Assembly (NCBI GenBank): GCA_002344075.1
Contig: DDTM01000080.1
Span: forward strand, 1 to 55,831
DNA length: 55,831 nt
Direction of reading: 5' to 3'
Source of the DNA: Bacteroidetes bacterium UBA2364
GTDB taxonomy: Bacteria; Bacteroidota; Rhodothermia; Rhodothermales; UBA2364
The position numbers and the translations under genes were made by a program. The notes beneath the pieces were generated by a model, which searched no databases, was not told the DNA's origin, and saw nothing but the letters and a program-made list of their open reading frames with translations. Below are positions 1-8,930 of this stretch, piece by piece (the first letter of the stretch is position 1; the number at the start of each line of letters is the position of its first letter).

Positions 1-317
1 ATCCGTACCAGACTCCAGTAAGTGGGTGGTATAGCTATGTCATAGCATATGGAAACTTACACGGGTGCTTGAGGTTGGTAATTTGCCCAAACAGTCGGCT
101 GCCAACAATATAACAGGCTCAGAGGTAAGGGTACAACTTTTTAGGGGGATTTTTTTCAGGAAGTTATTCCAAGAGACACATTAAGGCGGTGCGTTTCAGA
201 AAGAAGGGAATGAAATATGTTATGAAGTTCGACCGTGTGAACACCTCTTTGACCTTTTATGCCGACGAGATGGGTTCTATCATGATGTCGCTCCTGCGGA
301 GTTTTGATCAACGATAG
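1..317 (+). other. Possible decayed coding remnant, unidentified
   Basis: No intact gene is visible here. Two short open stretches follow each other in different plus-strand frames. Positions 35-182 read through a protein-like segment containing LEVGNLPKQSAANN and end at a TAA. Positions 129-317 read through a basic segment containing KYVMKFDRVNTSLTFYADE and end at TAG 315-317. Their succession in different frames is what a frameshifted 3' end of a gene entering from the left edge would give, but chance cannot be excluded. I do not recognise a family. Confidence is low because both pieces are short. Confidence 0.2.
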
Positions 318-734
318 GCAAAGATTTCACCTAATCTAAGTGCATTGTCATGTCTGTTGGCATTTTTGAAATGCGCCCTTCCATAGAAGCCTAACCTTCT
401 TCCTTATAAGAACAAAGAATCGCTTACCGGAAAAAATGTGTGTGGCGATGATGCCCTAATAATAAGCCCATGTTTTGAGGGAACTCCCCGACGGTTTGGA
501 AGCCATTTTCATATGTAGTGAAGCTCTTTATCCATAGACATCTACACCTCAAAACCACTACATCTATATTATTGCAATATTTGAGAGTCATTTTATGGAT
601 GTAAAAATAAGCTCTCCTTTTGCTGTTTTTCCTTACAAAGTATTAAAATTTTCTCTTACAAAATTGATCTCATGAGTTCGTGCAATAAGTAGAAAAAAAA
701 GAGCGAATTTGGCATTTAGCAAATGGTCACACTT
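318..734. other. Intergenic region upstream of the zinc-ribbon operon
   Basis: No gene longer than a few codons is supported on either strand. The right half (about 590-720) is AT-rich and probably holds the promoter of the downstream operon. Two near-identical CTTACAAA words about 22 bases apart (around 633 and 655) sit there. I could not assign a convincing -35/-10 or Bacteroidota-type -33/-7 pair. Confidence 0.4.
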
Positions 735-1253
735 ATGAAACACCTATTGCTACTTTCGCTTCTTTTGGGTCTGTCAGGTTGCCCTTTAATCCCAAACGGG
801 GGTGACCCTTTTTTACATTATCCTTACCCGCAAAGCATCACTGTGAACTTGGAACCATCGGATGGCGGGCGTCCGGTGCATGCTCCCGTTGTTTTGTTGG
901 GAGGCATTGAGGTACGTACTGGTACCCTGCGGGAAGTGGCGGTTTTTTTTGAATCGTCGGAAGATTTAGCGGTGGAAGCACCCGCTCCGGCTCCTCTTGC
1001 ACAACTTGTAGAAGGGGAAAGCCGAGTCTGGTCTATCCAAATTAATAAAGGTAAAGGTAAAGCCGATGCAGGTGGTACTTGGGTTCGGTTGCGGGTGGTA
1101 TATAAACCAGATTATGAACGGTTATTGGCGCTTGTCTCGGACGAGGTGCAATACCCACACGCCGAAATTAGGGAAACCTATCGTGCTGCAACGTTGCGAA
1201 GCATGGAGGCAGAAACACTTGCAACCAATGCCACACGGCTATTTTTTGAATAA
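735..1253 (+). CDS. Putative lipoprotein, unknown function
   Basis: This is a 172-aa protein from the ATG at 735; an in-frame ATG at 723 would add four residues. The start at 735 is preferred because it gives a short, canonical lipoprotein signal: MKHLLLLSLLLGLSGC, with lipobox L-S-G-C and the lipidated cysteine at residue 16. The mature part is probably periplasmic or on an outer-membrane leaflet. It contains a beta-rich region (about 30-130) and a charged helical C-terminus. I do not recognise a family. It is the first gene of a plus-strand run; the next gene starts 18 bases downstream. No clear Shine-Dalgarno precedes either start. Confidence 0.8.
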   Translation: MKHLLLLSLLLGLSGCPLIPNGGDPFLHYPYPQSITVNLEPSDGGRPVHAPVVLLGGIEVRTGTLREVAVFFESSEDLAVEAPAPAPLAQLVEGESRVWSIQINKGKGKADAGGTWVRLRVVYKPDYERLLALVSDEVQYPHAEIRETYRAATLRSMEAETLATNATRLFFE

Positions 1254-1271
1254 ATTTTCGGGAGTATTGTT

Positions 1272-1850
1272 ATGAATACAGCCATTGATACAGATACCAA
1301 GAGGAAAACTTCCTTCATTGGCGTGGTGTTTGGCATGATGGCCGCGCCCGGACAGGTTTTGCAAAAATCCCTTTCTCAAATTTCGTGGGGACTGGCATTG
1401 GGGGTTTCGGGCTTGGCTTTTCTGCTGTTTTTCCTCCAAACTGGCTTAGACTTGATGCGAGTTGGACGAATGGGTGGCGAAGAGGTGGTACTTTTATCGG
1501 CTTTAGGGCTGTTATTTGGTACAATAGGCGTGATGCTTGTGGGTTTTATTGCTTGGGCAGGTATACAAGGCTTGGGGCACAAGCATGTTTTACCAGATGT
1601 GTTGCGGGCTTTTGCATTGGCATATAGTCCTACGTTGGTTTATGCCGTTTGTGGATTGGTTGTCAATTTAGCATTGGAGTGGAATACAGCGGTAGCGTTT
1701 GGGGTGACGGGGCTTTTATGGGCCCTCAATCCAATTTCAGCCACTATCCGGCATTTTTGTGAAGAAAAAACAGGGCCTGCTGTGGTCTTGACCACCCTTT
1801 GTGGTCTTCTTATGCTCATTGGGTGGGCTTTTTTAGGAGGAGCGCAATGA
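1272..1850 (+). CDS. YIP1-like polytopic membrane protein
   Basis: This 192-aa protein has about five predicted membrane segments (around 38-58, 72-97, 110-133, 139-157 and 168-190) and a polar N-terminus. The layout, and the LRAFALAYSPTLVY stretch near 111-124, resemble bacterial YIP1-family proteins, which in my recollection often sit next to zinc-ribbon genes. The start is supported by GGGAG a few bases upstream. Its TGA overlaps the ATG of the next gene (ATGA at 1847-1850), which implies translational coupling. Role unknown; membrane assignment strong, family assignment moderate. Confidence 0.75.
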   Translation: MNTAIDTDTKRKTSFIGVVFGMMAAPGQVLQKSLSQISWGLALGVSGLAFLLFFLQTGLDLMRVGRMGGEEVVLLSALGLLFGTIGVMLVGFIAWAGIQGLGHKHVLPDVLRAFALAYSPTLVYAVCGLVVNLALEWNTAVAFGVTGLLWALNPISATIRHFCEEKTGPAVVLTTLCGLLMLIGWAFLGGAQ

Positions 1851-2284
1851 AACAGCAAACAATCCTTGGCGCTACATTACTCTTTAGTGTTTTTGGTTTT
1901 TTAGCGGCCATAGATCACGAGGCCGGATGGTTGCTGGTGATCCTCTCTCTGGTATTTGGGGGAGTGGGCATTGTTGTTCTACAAGCACTTTTGTCGAAGT
2001 ACAACGAGATTGTCCGTGGGAATCCTGACGTGGGACAAGGTGCTGTTCGGCAAGGCTTGGCCTTTTTTGTGCCATTTGCCGTGCTGGCCATTGTATCGGA
2101 TGTTGTGCTGGGGTGGCACGCGGCACAGGTGTTTTTCTCGGCAGGTCTATCGGCAATTGGTGCATCGTGCGGGGCCTACTTAATGGCCAAAGGTGCGTCC
2201 AAAATTGGCGGGTTTGTGGTTCCGATGGCTTGGGCTTTTTGCGGATCAGCTTTTTGGATGATGATGACTGTGGCACTCTCCTAA
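1847..2284 (+). CDS. Small polytopic membrane protein, unknown
   Basis: This 145-aa protein starts at the ATG at 1847, inside the stop of the preceding gene and behind a strong GGAGG at 1837-1841. A longer in-frame start at 1799 is less likely because it would lie deep within the upstream gene. About five hydrophobic segments (6-22, 27-49, 69-89, 92-113 and 119-143) take up most of the chain, joined by a short polar loop near 50-67. I do not recognise the family. Overlap with the YIP1-like gene suggests that the two membrane proteins are made together and may form a complex. Confidence 0.75.
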   Translation: MKQQTILGATLLFSVFGFLAAIDHEAGWLLVILSLVFGGVGIVVLQALLSKYNEIVRGNPDVGQGAVRQGLAFFVPFAVLAIVSDVVLGWHAAQVFFSAGLSAIGASCGAYLMAKGASKIGGFVVPMAWAFCGSAFWMMMTVALS

Positions 2285-2328
2285 ACAAGCCTTGTTCGCA
2301 AAACATAAACTATTTATGCAGAAATTAT

Positions 2329-3687
2329 ATGGAAACAAATAACATCCTTGCGATAGAAGGTACGCCTTCTGGTCTTCAGGAAGGATATCTAAGCCGAGCC
2401 GCCCTTCAGGCACTCCGCCGAATCCCGCATTTGGTGGCAAGTCCACTTTCACCATTGGCGCATCTTCAGGCGAACTCAGGAAAAGATGATCCGGCAGAAC
2501 TCTTGCGTAGGTGGCAACAAGAACACGATGTTTGGACTTGGGCCATGCCTGCGCTTCTGAATCCGCATCGGGCCGTCACCCTACTTATGGGGGATACCGA
2601 TACGTCCATTCTGGGGCAATACCTCTGGGAAGACCCGTCGGGGTTGATGCCGGGGATTCGGGTGGGTGTGGAACCGGAAGTGTTAACGGTAGAAGGCCCG
2701 ATTTCATCGGAAATGGTACTAATGGGTTTATTGGAAACCTTGCACCTTTCTGGCTTGCCCGAATCCGATCCTTTGCGTATTCGGCTGTCTAAAAAAGCGT
2801 TTTGGGGTGTCATGACGCTCTTAGACGCTTATCGGATGGCCCTCCTGAAAAATCGTTTGTTGCGGAAAGGTGGTTTTCCGAAAGGTGTTTCCATCGCCTT
2901 ATTACGTGAGGCATGGGGTTTGGGGTGTTCGCAACGAGACCTCGGTTGGGCGGTTACGATGTATGCCACGCTCTTGCCGGATGAGGTTCCGGTACAGTTT
3001 GAAGAAGCCCTTCCGGACGTGTTACACGAGTTGGAAGTAGCTGGATTGCTTACCCAACTCTTGCCCGAAGAAACGGCTGATTCCGATACTGTATTTGTTT
3101 TTGAGGAGGCATTAGAAGTTTTTTTCCAAACCTTGGTTCCTTCTTCTTTGTTGTTCGGCTTGGTGGTGCAAACCATTCCCCAGCCTGAAAAAGTAGCCTA
3201 TAGCGTCTTGGGTGGCTGGCGGAGCGGCTCCGGAATTTGGTTGGCGGACTTTGCGGACATTGCAACGGGTTATGTAGAACTCCTTTTTGTTGGCCCCCAT
3301 TTTGTAACAACGGCCTTAGAAATTTTATTAACCGAAGGGAATACGGAGAAATACGCACCTTTTTTTGCAGATACTCGCTATCATCCCGATTTTCTGGCCC
3401 ACGCTTTGTTGGATACCCGAAAATCCCAATCGGTTCCCATCAGCCCTGTGGTTACCATTCCGGTTCCATTGGCCCAAGGCAAGGTGGAAGTGAGTACTTC
3501 GGATCATGTACCCGTTTCAGCGTGTCAGCATTGTGGGTATCCGTTGTTGACCGATGCCCATTTTTGTGCCCATTGCGGAACACCTACACAAGCCAAACAA
3601 GTGGCTGCACCTGCATGTACAGCCTGCGGAACACCCTTACGTGAAGGGGTGAAATTTTGCACGAAGTGTGGCCTTGCTGTCCACTAA
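2329..3687 (+). CDS. Double zinc-ribbon protein, unknown function
   Basis: This is a 452-aa protein from ATG 2329 (METNNILAIEG). The frame stays open upstream, but that part overlaps the previous gene. The N-terminal 380 residues look mostly helical and soluble and match no family I know. The C-terminus carries two zinc ribbons with CxxC pairs at C399/C402 with C413/C416 and C430/C433 with C444/C447, like DZANK-type double ribbons. There is no signal peptide, so it is probably cytoplasmic. A second zinc-ribbon gene lies at the end of the same operon. The ribbons may bind partner protein or nucleic acid, but the sequence does not tell which. Confidence 0.8.
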   Translation: METNNILAIEGTPSGLQEGYLSRAALQALRRIPHLVASPLSPLAHLQANSGKDDPAELLRRWQQEHDVWTWAMPALLNPHRAVTLLMGDTDTSILGQYLWEDPSGLMPGIRVGVEPEVLTVEGPISSEMVLMGLLETLHLSGLPESDPLRIRLSKKAFWGVMTLLDAYRMALLKNRLLRKGGFPKGVSIALLREAWGLGCSQRDLGWAVTMYATLLPDEVPVQFEEALPDVLHELEVAGLLTQLLPEETADSDTVFVFEEALEVFFQTLVPSSLLFGLVVQTIPQPEKVAYSVLGGWRSGSGIWLADFADIATGYVELLFVGPHFVTTALEILLTEGNTEKYAPFFADTRYHPDFLAHALLDTRKSQSVPISPVVTIPVPLAQGKVEVSTSDHVPVSACQHCGYPLLTDAHFCAHCGTPTQAKQVAAPACTACGTPLREGVKFCTKCGLAVH

Positions 3688-3711
3688 CCATTCCATCAAA
3701 CCTGAAAGATC

Positions 3712-6700
3712 ATGTTACGTTTCGGAAAAAGAGGTTTGTTCTGCTGGTTGATTCTCGCACAAGTGGCATGGTCGCAAACCGCAAAAGTAGAAGTTGTTTG
3801 GCCGGACATGCCTGTAGGTTGGGAGGCTAAAGGCATACATGCAAGTCACAGTATCGAGGAGCGGGAAGGATTTACAAGGACGTTCGCTTCGGCCTCCGTG
3901 ATGATGTTTGAGCAACAATTTGAAGATGACGAAGCGTTGCGTCGCTTTTATTTCGAGAAAGTGAGTGAGGATGGAAAAGTTGCATTGTTTATGCGCCACT
4001 TGCAACGAGATGATGGTGTGGACGAAAAGGAAGCGGAAGACTCGTTGGTTGCACCCGATGAAATCCCATGGAATGTGGTCTATGAACGGTCGTATTACCA
4101 AAGTACCGCCAATGTAACGGTGGATGGATACACGGGTTGGCTTCTTCGGATGGGAGATCATGAGAATGCTTCGCGCCCTTCGCATAAACGGGCTTTGGCG
4201 ATAAGCGTAGAAAATATAACGGTTTTGGTAGTGGGGATGTGCGAACCCTCTTATTGCAGTACTTTAGAGCAGATTTTGATGAATCTGCAATTTAAAGTGA
4301 AAGGCGCGGGCGATCCTGAGCGGGTGATGATTGCCATTACGAGTGCGCTATTGGACACAACCGCGAATGTGGTACGCATTACCGGAACATATAAAAGTAA
4401 ATCGGCGATTACCTCTGCTACTATTTTTCGTGCATCGGGCGGGTCTGCGGTTCAAGGCCACATCCAGTATGCCAATGGGCGTTTTACCGCCTCGTGCGAT
4501 TTCTTTAAGGGAGTTGAAAATACCTTTAGGATCGTTTTCGACAATGCAGACGAAAAAAGTGCAGAACAAAATGTGACCATGAGTGCATCTGGCCAATTTG
4601 TTCGGAATATGACAACGGGGGCAGATGGGAATACCCAAGTGGGTGCAAGTATTCCGGTAGCACCCGGATTGGGGCCGGTTGGTTCTATTCCCGGGCCTAA
4701 GAACGTGGTTCAGGGAGTTTTGGGTGTTATAGGGCCGGGTATCTTGGGTATTCTCGGCGGATGGTTAAGCGGCATCTTGGGCGGAGGTCGGACTCCCCCC
4801 CCAACCTTTCCTAAAGACGGCAAACCACCATTAGGGCCGCCTAAACCCATTGACCCGAAGGATAAAACCAAAAAACTGACAGACCCCAAAAAGCCGGAAA
4901 AGAGCAAAAATCCAAAAACAGATTCCGATAAAAATAAAAACCCGCAACAACCGAAACCACCCAATGATCCTGCCACGCTTTCCGCTAAGCAAACGTTGAA
5001 ATATGTGGAAGGACGAGCTGGCTTGATGAAGGACCCTAAAATACGAGACTTGGTAAATCAGGCCAAAAACACTTGTTTTACGCCCGATGGAAACGTCATT
5101 CCGGGGAAATGGGATGTCATCAAACAGGCGCTTAAAAATGCGGTGGTCCCACAACCTGAATCAGGTACAACGGGTACGGCGGTGGAAACCATTAAAGCGA
5201 TTGGAAAAACAGTAAAAGATGTAGCAGTGGAGGTGGGCGGTGCCGTCAAAAATATTGGGATTGGGATTAAAGATGGGGTGGTGGCTGCTGGAAAAGGCAT
5301 CATGGCCATTGGTGATGCGGTTTTAAATCCGGGTTATTTTGTACGAGGCGTGAACGAATCGTTCAAGAACTGGATTAAAACCAATGCACCCAATGCACCC
5401 AAACAGTTTGTAGATGCGATTAAGGAGGGGCGTTATTTAGACGCTGTAAAAACCATTCTGGTGACGGAGGGAAAGTTGTTCGTCTCTGCGGCTTTGGGTA
5501 TTGGAAAAGGCATAGCGGGCATTTTGAAAGAAGCCTTGCCATACGAAGAAGTAAAATCTTTCTTTGATAAACATGCAAGTACGGAAGAAAAACTTTGGGC
5601 CATTCCTTCGGCAGCGGTAAAAATTGCCAGTCTTTTACTACCCACAAAATATGCAAAAACGCCTGTACCGGGCTTGGGACACAGTACCACCTTAATCAAG
5701 AGTGCAAATCCGGGCTTGGCAGCGGCCAAAACAGCCGAACTTGCCGCAAGCCGAGTGGCACAATTACAAAAAAACTTAGTGGGCATGGAATCTGCCGCCG
5801 CTAAACAAGGGGCTTCTGCAATGGCAAAAGGAGGCTTGGCAGATCGGATTGCCCAAACAAAAAAAGCCATCGAACAAGCCCAGACGCTGGCCAATTCCGG
5901 GCGGGCAGTCCAACAAGTAGAAAATCTTATCGGTCATGTAGGTGCTCCACCAAGTGCCACCATGAATTTCAAAACCGCTCAAAGTTATCTTGGAAAAAAT
6001 ACAGGTCTCCGAGATGCGGTAGATGCAGCCATCAGAGCCGATGGTGGTTCGGGGTCGTTGTACAATATCCGAATAAACGGTGTGATGAGTAAGGATGCCC
6101 ACACGCTCATTACGGCACGGAAGCTACAGCTTCAAGAACAAGCCGTGAACAATGCTGTAAGGCGGGCCATCGCCGAAGAGGTGGCGGCTTTACAAAAGAG
6201 TGGTTCGCCCATCCCGAAGCGTTTCTTTACGGCAAACTCCACCGAAGGCAGCCGCGTGGCCATTAATGGCTCGAATGTGGCGTGCGATTTAGACCAGACC
6301 GTGCTGGGTATGAAGCATGTCCGGGCACAAAGAATGAACCAAATCCTCAAAGAAGAGTGTGGCAATTTGGGTTTTAGTCAGAAGACGTTGGATACCAATA
6401 TCTACACACCGCGTCCGGGAAGGCTGATGGATGCCAAAGGGCCTGCGCCTAATAGTGAGTCTTGGTTGGTCAGGAGTTTGCAACGTGAACCGGGGCGCTC
6501 CGGTTATCATCAAGTACACGTTACCCGTGATGGGCGAGTAGTGATTGGGGACCATGTTTCGGCACCTGGCAGGAGCGTCCTTCCTGTTCACCAACAAATG
6601 GGAAGACCCACCATTCTGAGTACTGCACAAAAGGCTGCCTCGGTCAAAAGCCAACTGGGGCATGTTGTGGAGGCCGCCAAACAGAACAACCTCAACCAAA

Positions 6701-6891
6701 TGGTGAAATATGGCGCAAGGGCAATCAAAGATGGACATCAGGTGGATACCGCCACCTATAATTTGATGATGAGGGTGGCCTCACAAAAAGACCCCCATGC
6801 GGCTTTACAATTATTGAAGTCTCATGGCATAAGTAATGCTGATGACCTCATCCGCCGTCTCAATCTTCCCAAACATGTACTTACTCATTGA
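3712..6891 (+). CDS. Large exported multidomain protein, polymorphic-toxin-like layout
   Basis: This 1059-aa protein starts with a signal peptide (cleavage near WSQ-TAK, residue 22). In order it shows: a globular region (25-200); an Ig-like segment (about 205-295); a Gly/Pro-rich stretch (about 305-360); a Lys/Pro-rich linker (about 360-425); an Ala/Gly-rich helical region with GIGKGIAGIL-type motifs (about 480-760); and a C-terminal domain (about 760-1059). That last domain contains G846-S847-R848 followed by D859-L-D861, and later LD894TNIYT, which resembles the GS...DxD signature of nucleotidyltransferase-fold enzymes. The layout recalls secreted polymorphic toxins, but no known toxin domain was identified. 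The next gene follows after 22 bases. Coding status is near certain; function is unknown. Confidence 0.85.
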   Translation: MLRFGKRGLFCWLILAQVAWSQTAKVEVVWPDMPVGWEAKGIHASHSIEEREGFTRTFASASVMMFEQQFEDDEALRRFYFEKVSEDGKVALFMRHLQRDDGVDEKEAEDSLVAPDEIPWNVVYERSYYQSTANVTVDGYTGWLLRMGDHENASRPSHKRALAISVENITVLVVGMCEPSYCSTLEQILMNLQFKVKGAGDPERVMIAITSALLDTTANVVRITGTYKSKSAITSATIFRASGGSAVQGHIQYANGRFTASCDFFKGVENTFRIVFDNADEKSAEQNVTMSASGQFVRNMTTGADGNTQVGASIPVAPGLGPVGSIPGPKNVVQGVLGVIGPGILGILGGWLSGILGGGRTPPPTFPKDGKPPLGPPKPIDPKDKTKKLTDPKKPEKSKNPKTDSDKNKNPQQPKPPNDPATLSAKQTLKYVEGRAGLMKDPKIRDLVNQAKNTCFTPDGNVIPGKWDVIKQALKNAVVPQPESGTTGTAVETIKAIGKTVKDVAVEVGGAVKNIGIGIKDGVVAAGKGIMAIGDAVLNPGYFVRGVNESFKNWIKTNAPNAPKQFVDAIKEGRYLDAVKTILVTEGKLFVSAALGIGKGIAGILKEALPYEEVKSFFDKHASTEEKLWAIPSAAVKIASLLLPTKYAKTPVPGLGHSTTLIKSANPGLAAAKTAELAASRVAQLQKNLVGMESAAAKQGASAMAKGGLADRIAQTKKAIEQAQTLANSGRAVQQVENLIGHVGAPPSATMNFKTAQSYLGKNTGLRDAVDAAIRADGGSGSLYNIRINGVMSKDAHTLITARKLQLQEQAVNNAVRRAIAEEVAALQKSGSPIPKRFFTANSTEGSRVAINGSNVACDLDQTVLGMKHVRAQRMNQILKEECGNLGFSQKTLDTNIYTPRPGRLMDAKGPAPNSESWLVRSLQREPGRSGYHQVHVTRDGRVVIGDHVSAPGRSVLPVHQQMGRPTILSTAQKAASVKSQLGHVVEAAKQNNLNQMVKYGARAIKDGHQVDTATYNLMMRVASQKDPHAALQLLKSHGISNADDLIRRLNLPKHVLTH

Positions 6892-6913
6892 GGTCTATAA
6901 GGAGGATAAAAAC

Positions 6914-7663
6914 ATGAAAAATCGCAATTGGAATGTCGTAAAAGGCGCTTACTTCTTTGCGTTCCTCTTCCTACTTGGAATGATTTTGCCCGCACTGCTG
7001 GATGCTGATATGATGAAGTGGGGATTTGGCGTAGCGTTTTTATGCCTGTTTGGAATCATTATGACCTTGATAACGGCCTATTATTATACCCGGCAGGCAA
7101 GGGAATTAGACAAATTGTTGCATGATGAAGGAATTTGGGCCAAGTGGGAAGTTGCACCAGAAGAATGGGAGGGGTATTTGAAAGTTAGCTATGATATACA
7201 AAAATCACGTAATATGATGGTTTTGAAGTTGGTTTTAGTAATTACCTTGGTGATTGTGGTCTTTTTGGCAATTGTTTCTTCGGATCCCTTGTTCTTATTA
7301 ATTGGACTGGGAATCGCTCTTATTACGATCATTCCTGCCTTTTTAGCACCCCATTGGTATCGCCATCAACAACGCCAGAACCGGATGGTGCTTTTGGGAG
7401 AGAAGGGGGCCTATGCAGGCGGGCGGTTTGTCTTTTGGGACATCATGACCGTAGCACGTGGACAAGTGTTCTTGGAAACCGGCAAAAGACCCTATCTCCT
7501 TGTTTTTCCTTATACGTATATGACAGGCCCAACGGTCTCGGCAGACGATGCGTTTTTGGTCCCTGTCCCAGATGTCAATGTACCTGCAGCACGCCATGTA
7601 ATGGAACGCTACAATGGACGTTTTGCTACGCTACAACAGGAGGACGAAGATGACGAATCTTAA
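6914..7663 (+). CDS. Four-TM membrane protein, unknown
   Basis: This is a 249-aa protein from ATG 6914, chosen because AAGGAGGA lies eight bases upstream; an in-frame ATG at 6836 falls inside the previous gene. Two pairs of membrane segments (about 11-31 and 37-58; 102-122 and 125-146) flank a cytoplasmic-looking loop rich in charged and aromatic residues. A soluble C-terminal domain (150-249) ends in an acidic tail (DEDDES). I do not recognise the family. It directly follows the large exported protein, so a partner or immunity-like role is possible but unproven. Its last 14 bases overlap the next gene. Confidence 0.8.
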   Translation: MKNRNWNVVKGAYFFAFLFLLGMILPALLDADMMKWGFGVAFLCLFGIIMTLITAYYYTRQARELDKLLHDEGIWAKWEVAPEEWEGYLKVSYDIQKSRNMMVLKLVLVITLVIVVFLAIVSSDPLFLLIGLGIALITIIPAFLAPHWYRHQQRQNRMVLLGEKGAYAGGRFVFWDIMTVARGQVFLETGKRPYLLVFPYTYMTGPTVSADDAFLVPVPDVNVPAARHVMERYNGRFATLQQEDEDDES

Positions 7664-8783
7664 CTTTTGCCCCAATTGCGGCACTAAATTGGTATTGGGT
7701 GATGTGTTTTGCCCCAGTTGCGGTACACCATTGACGGCATCGCACGGCAGTTCGTCTTGGGCTACAGGCGAGCCAACCCGCCCCGTAACGCCTGCTCCGG
7801 ATGCTGGGGCAGAGGCTTTAGTAGAAGGATCCATTTCTTCCATTCCACCTACTCAACCCCATTCCTACGACCAGCAAGCTAGGCCGGAAATTGCTCCTGC
7901 TTTGGGGAGAGCAACCATAAAACCGCAAACTTTTACCCTCCCTAAATACCTCATCTTGGGTGTATTGGTATTGCTGGTCTTTTTTGCAGGTTGGTACTGG
8001 TGGTCTAATAAAGCATCAGGAGAAAAACAGCAACAACCACTTTTTTCTGATGAAGAAACGCAAACTACACCCAAACAAGAAACACCAAAAGATGTCCAAA
8101 TCTCCGATTTTGATGGGGTATGGCGGGCTTATTGGGCCAATAGTTCGCAACAACAGGAAATCCGAATCGGAAATCCAGATGATGACCTGTTTGTCGAGGT
8201 ACGCGGCTCAGGACTCAAAATTTACCCACGATCCAACACTTCGGCTGGCGAAGACCTCGAGACCACTTGTTCCTCTCTTACTGGCCGCGAAATAACATGT
8301 GAAACATGGGAAAAAACGTCTCCAGACACCAAATATCGCTTAAGATTGACGTTGAGTGACGATAAAACCGACCTTGAAATTACCGAAATTCCAAATATCG
8401 CCACCGAACCCATTATCCTAAAGTGCAGACGAGTATCTGCCGCAGAGGGGCCGCCTGACGAGCGCTTGGTGGACCCATCGGCGTATGAAGTGCCAGATGC
8501 GCCAGTTCCGATGAACCAATCTTACTTTCCGCCTGTTCGTGGTTCTCTGTCCGAAAAACAAGCGATAGACCGTGTTCGTCTCATTCCAGAAGTTAAGGAA
8601 TGGTTGGATTTATTGCAGTCTAAGGGCGTAAAAGCCTTTATCGAGGTCAATCATGTGGACAATGGGAAGTTTATTATCCGTTGTTACGAGGTCGTCACCA
8701 ATGACGGCGTAGGGCATACCGCAACGCAGGGATGGTATAGTGTGGATAAAACAACGGGCGTTGTGGATTTTTATTTGCCATAA
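7650..8783 (+). CDS. Zinc-ribbon, single-TM protein with lipocalin-like C-terminal part
   Basis: This 377-aa protein starts at ATG 7650 behind CAGGAGGA, within the end of the preceding gene. The N-terminus is a zinc ribbon with C7/C10 and C21/C24. A polar linker follows, then one membrane segment at about 100-119 (YLILGVLVLLVFFAGWYWW). The outer part has a beta-rich region (about 150-265, beginning DFDGVWRAYW, lipocalin-like in appearance) and a C-terminal alpha/beta region (about 295-377). The likely topology is ribbon inside, sensor-like domain outside. It is the last gene of the operon. Function is unknown. Confidence 0.8.
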   Translation: MTNLNFCPNCGTKLVLGDVFCPSCGTPLTASHGSSSWATGEPTRPVTPAPDAGAEALVEGSISSIPPTQPHSYDQQARPEIAPALGRATIKPQTFTLPKYLILGVLVLLVFFAGWYWWSNKASGEKQQQPLFSDEETQTTPKQETPKDVQISDFDGVWRAYWANSSQQQEIRIGNPDDDLFVEVRGSGLKIYPRSNTSAGEDLETTCSSLTGREITCETWEKTSPDTKYRLRLTLSDDKTDLEITEIPNIATEPIILKCRRVSAAEGPPDERLVDPSAYEVPDAPVPMNQSYFPPVRGSLSEKQAIDRVRLIPEVKEWLDLLQSKGVKAFIEVNHVDNGKFIIRCYEVVTNDGVGHTATQGWYSVDKTTGVVDFYLP

Positions 8784-8855
8784 ATGTACTTACGCTCTTT
8801 GAAGTAACCTCTTGACCCCGATAATCCTCCAGTGGCAGAAAAAATATTTAAATAC

Positions 8856-8885
8856 TTGACATGAAGGGGGGGCGCATCCTATCAT
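8856..8885 (+). promoter_or_regulatory. Candidate sigma-70-type promoter of the ferredoxin gene
   Basis: TTGACA (8856-8861) is followed after 18 bases by TATCAT (8880-8885), about 45 bases before the ferredoxin start. The match to the general -35/-10 consensus is good, but a run of seven G lies in the spacer and the primary promoter type of this organism is unknown. Confidence 0.35.
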
Positions 8886-8930
8886 GATCACTAAATAATA
8901 ATTATCCAAACATTTTAGACTGCTTTCAAA

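Noticed and set aside
3712..6891. HAD-phosphatase reading of the DLDQTV motif in the 1059-aa protein
   Set aside because: DxDxTV fits HAD motif I, but no later HAD motifs (Lys and DD) were found at suitable places, and the preceding GSR favours a nucleotidyltransferase-like reading.
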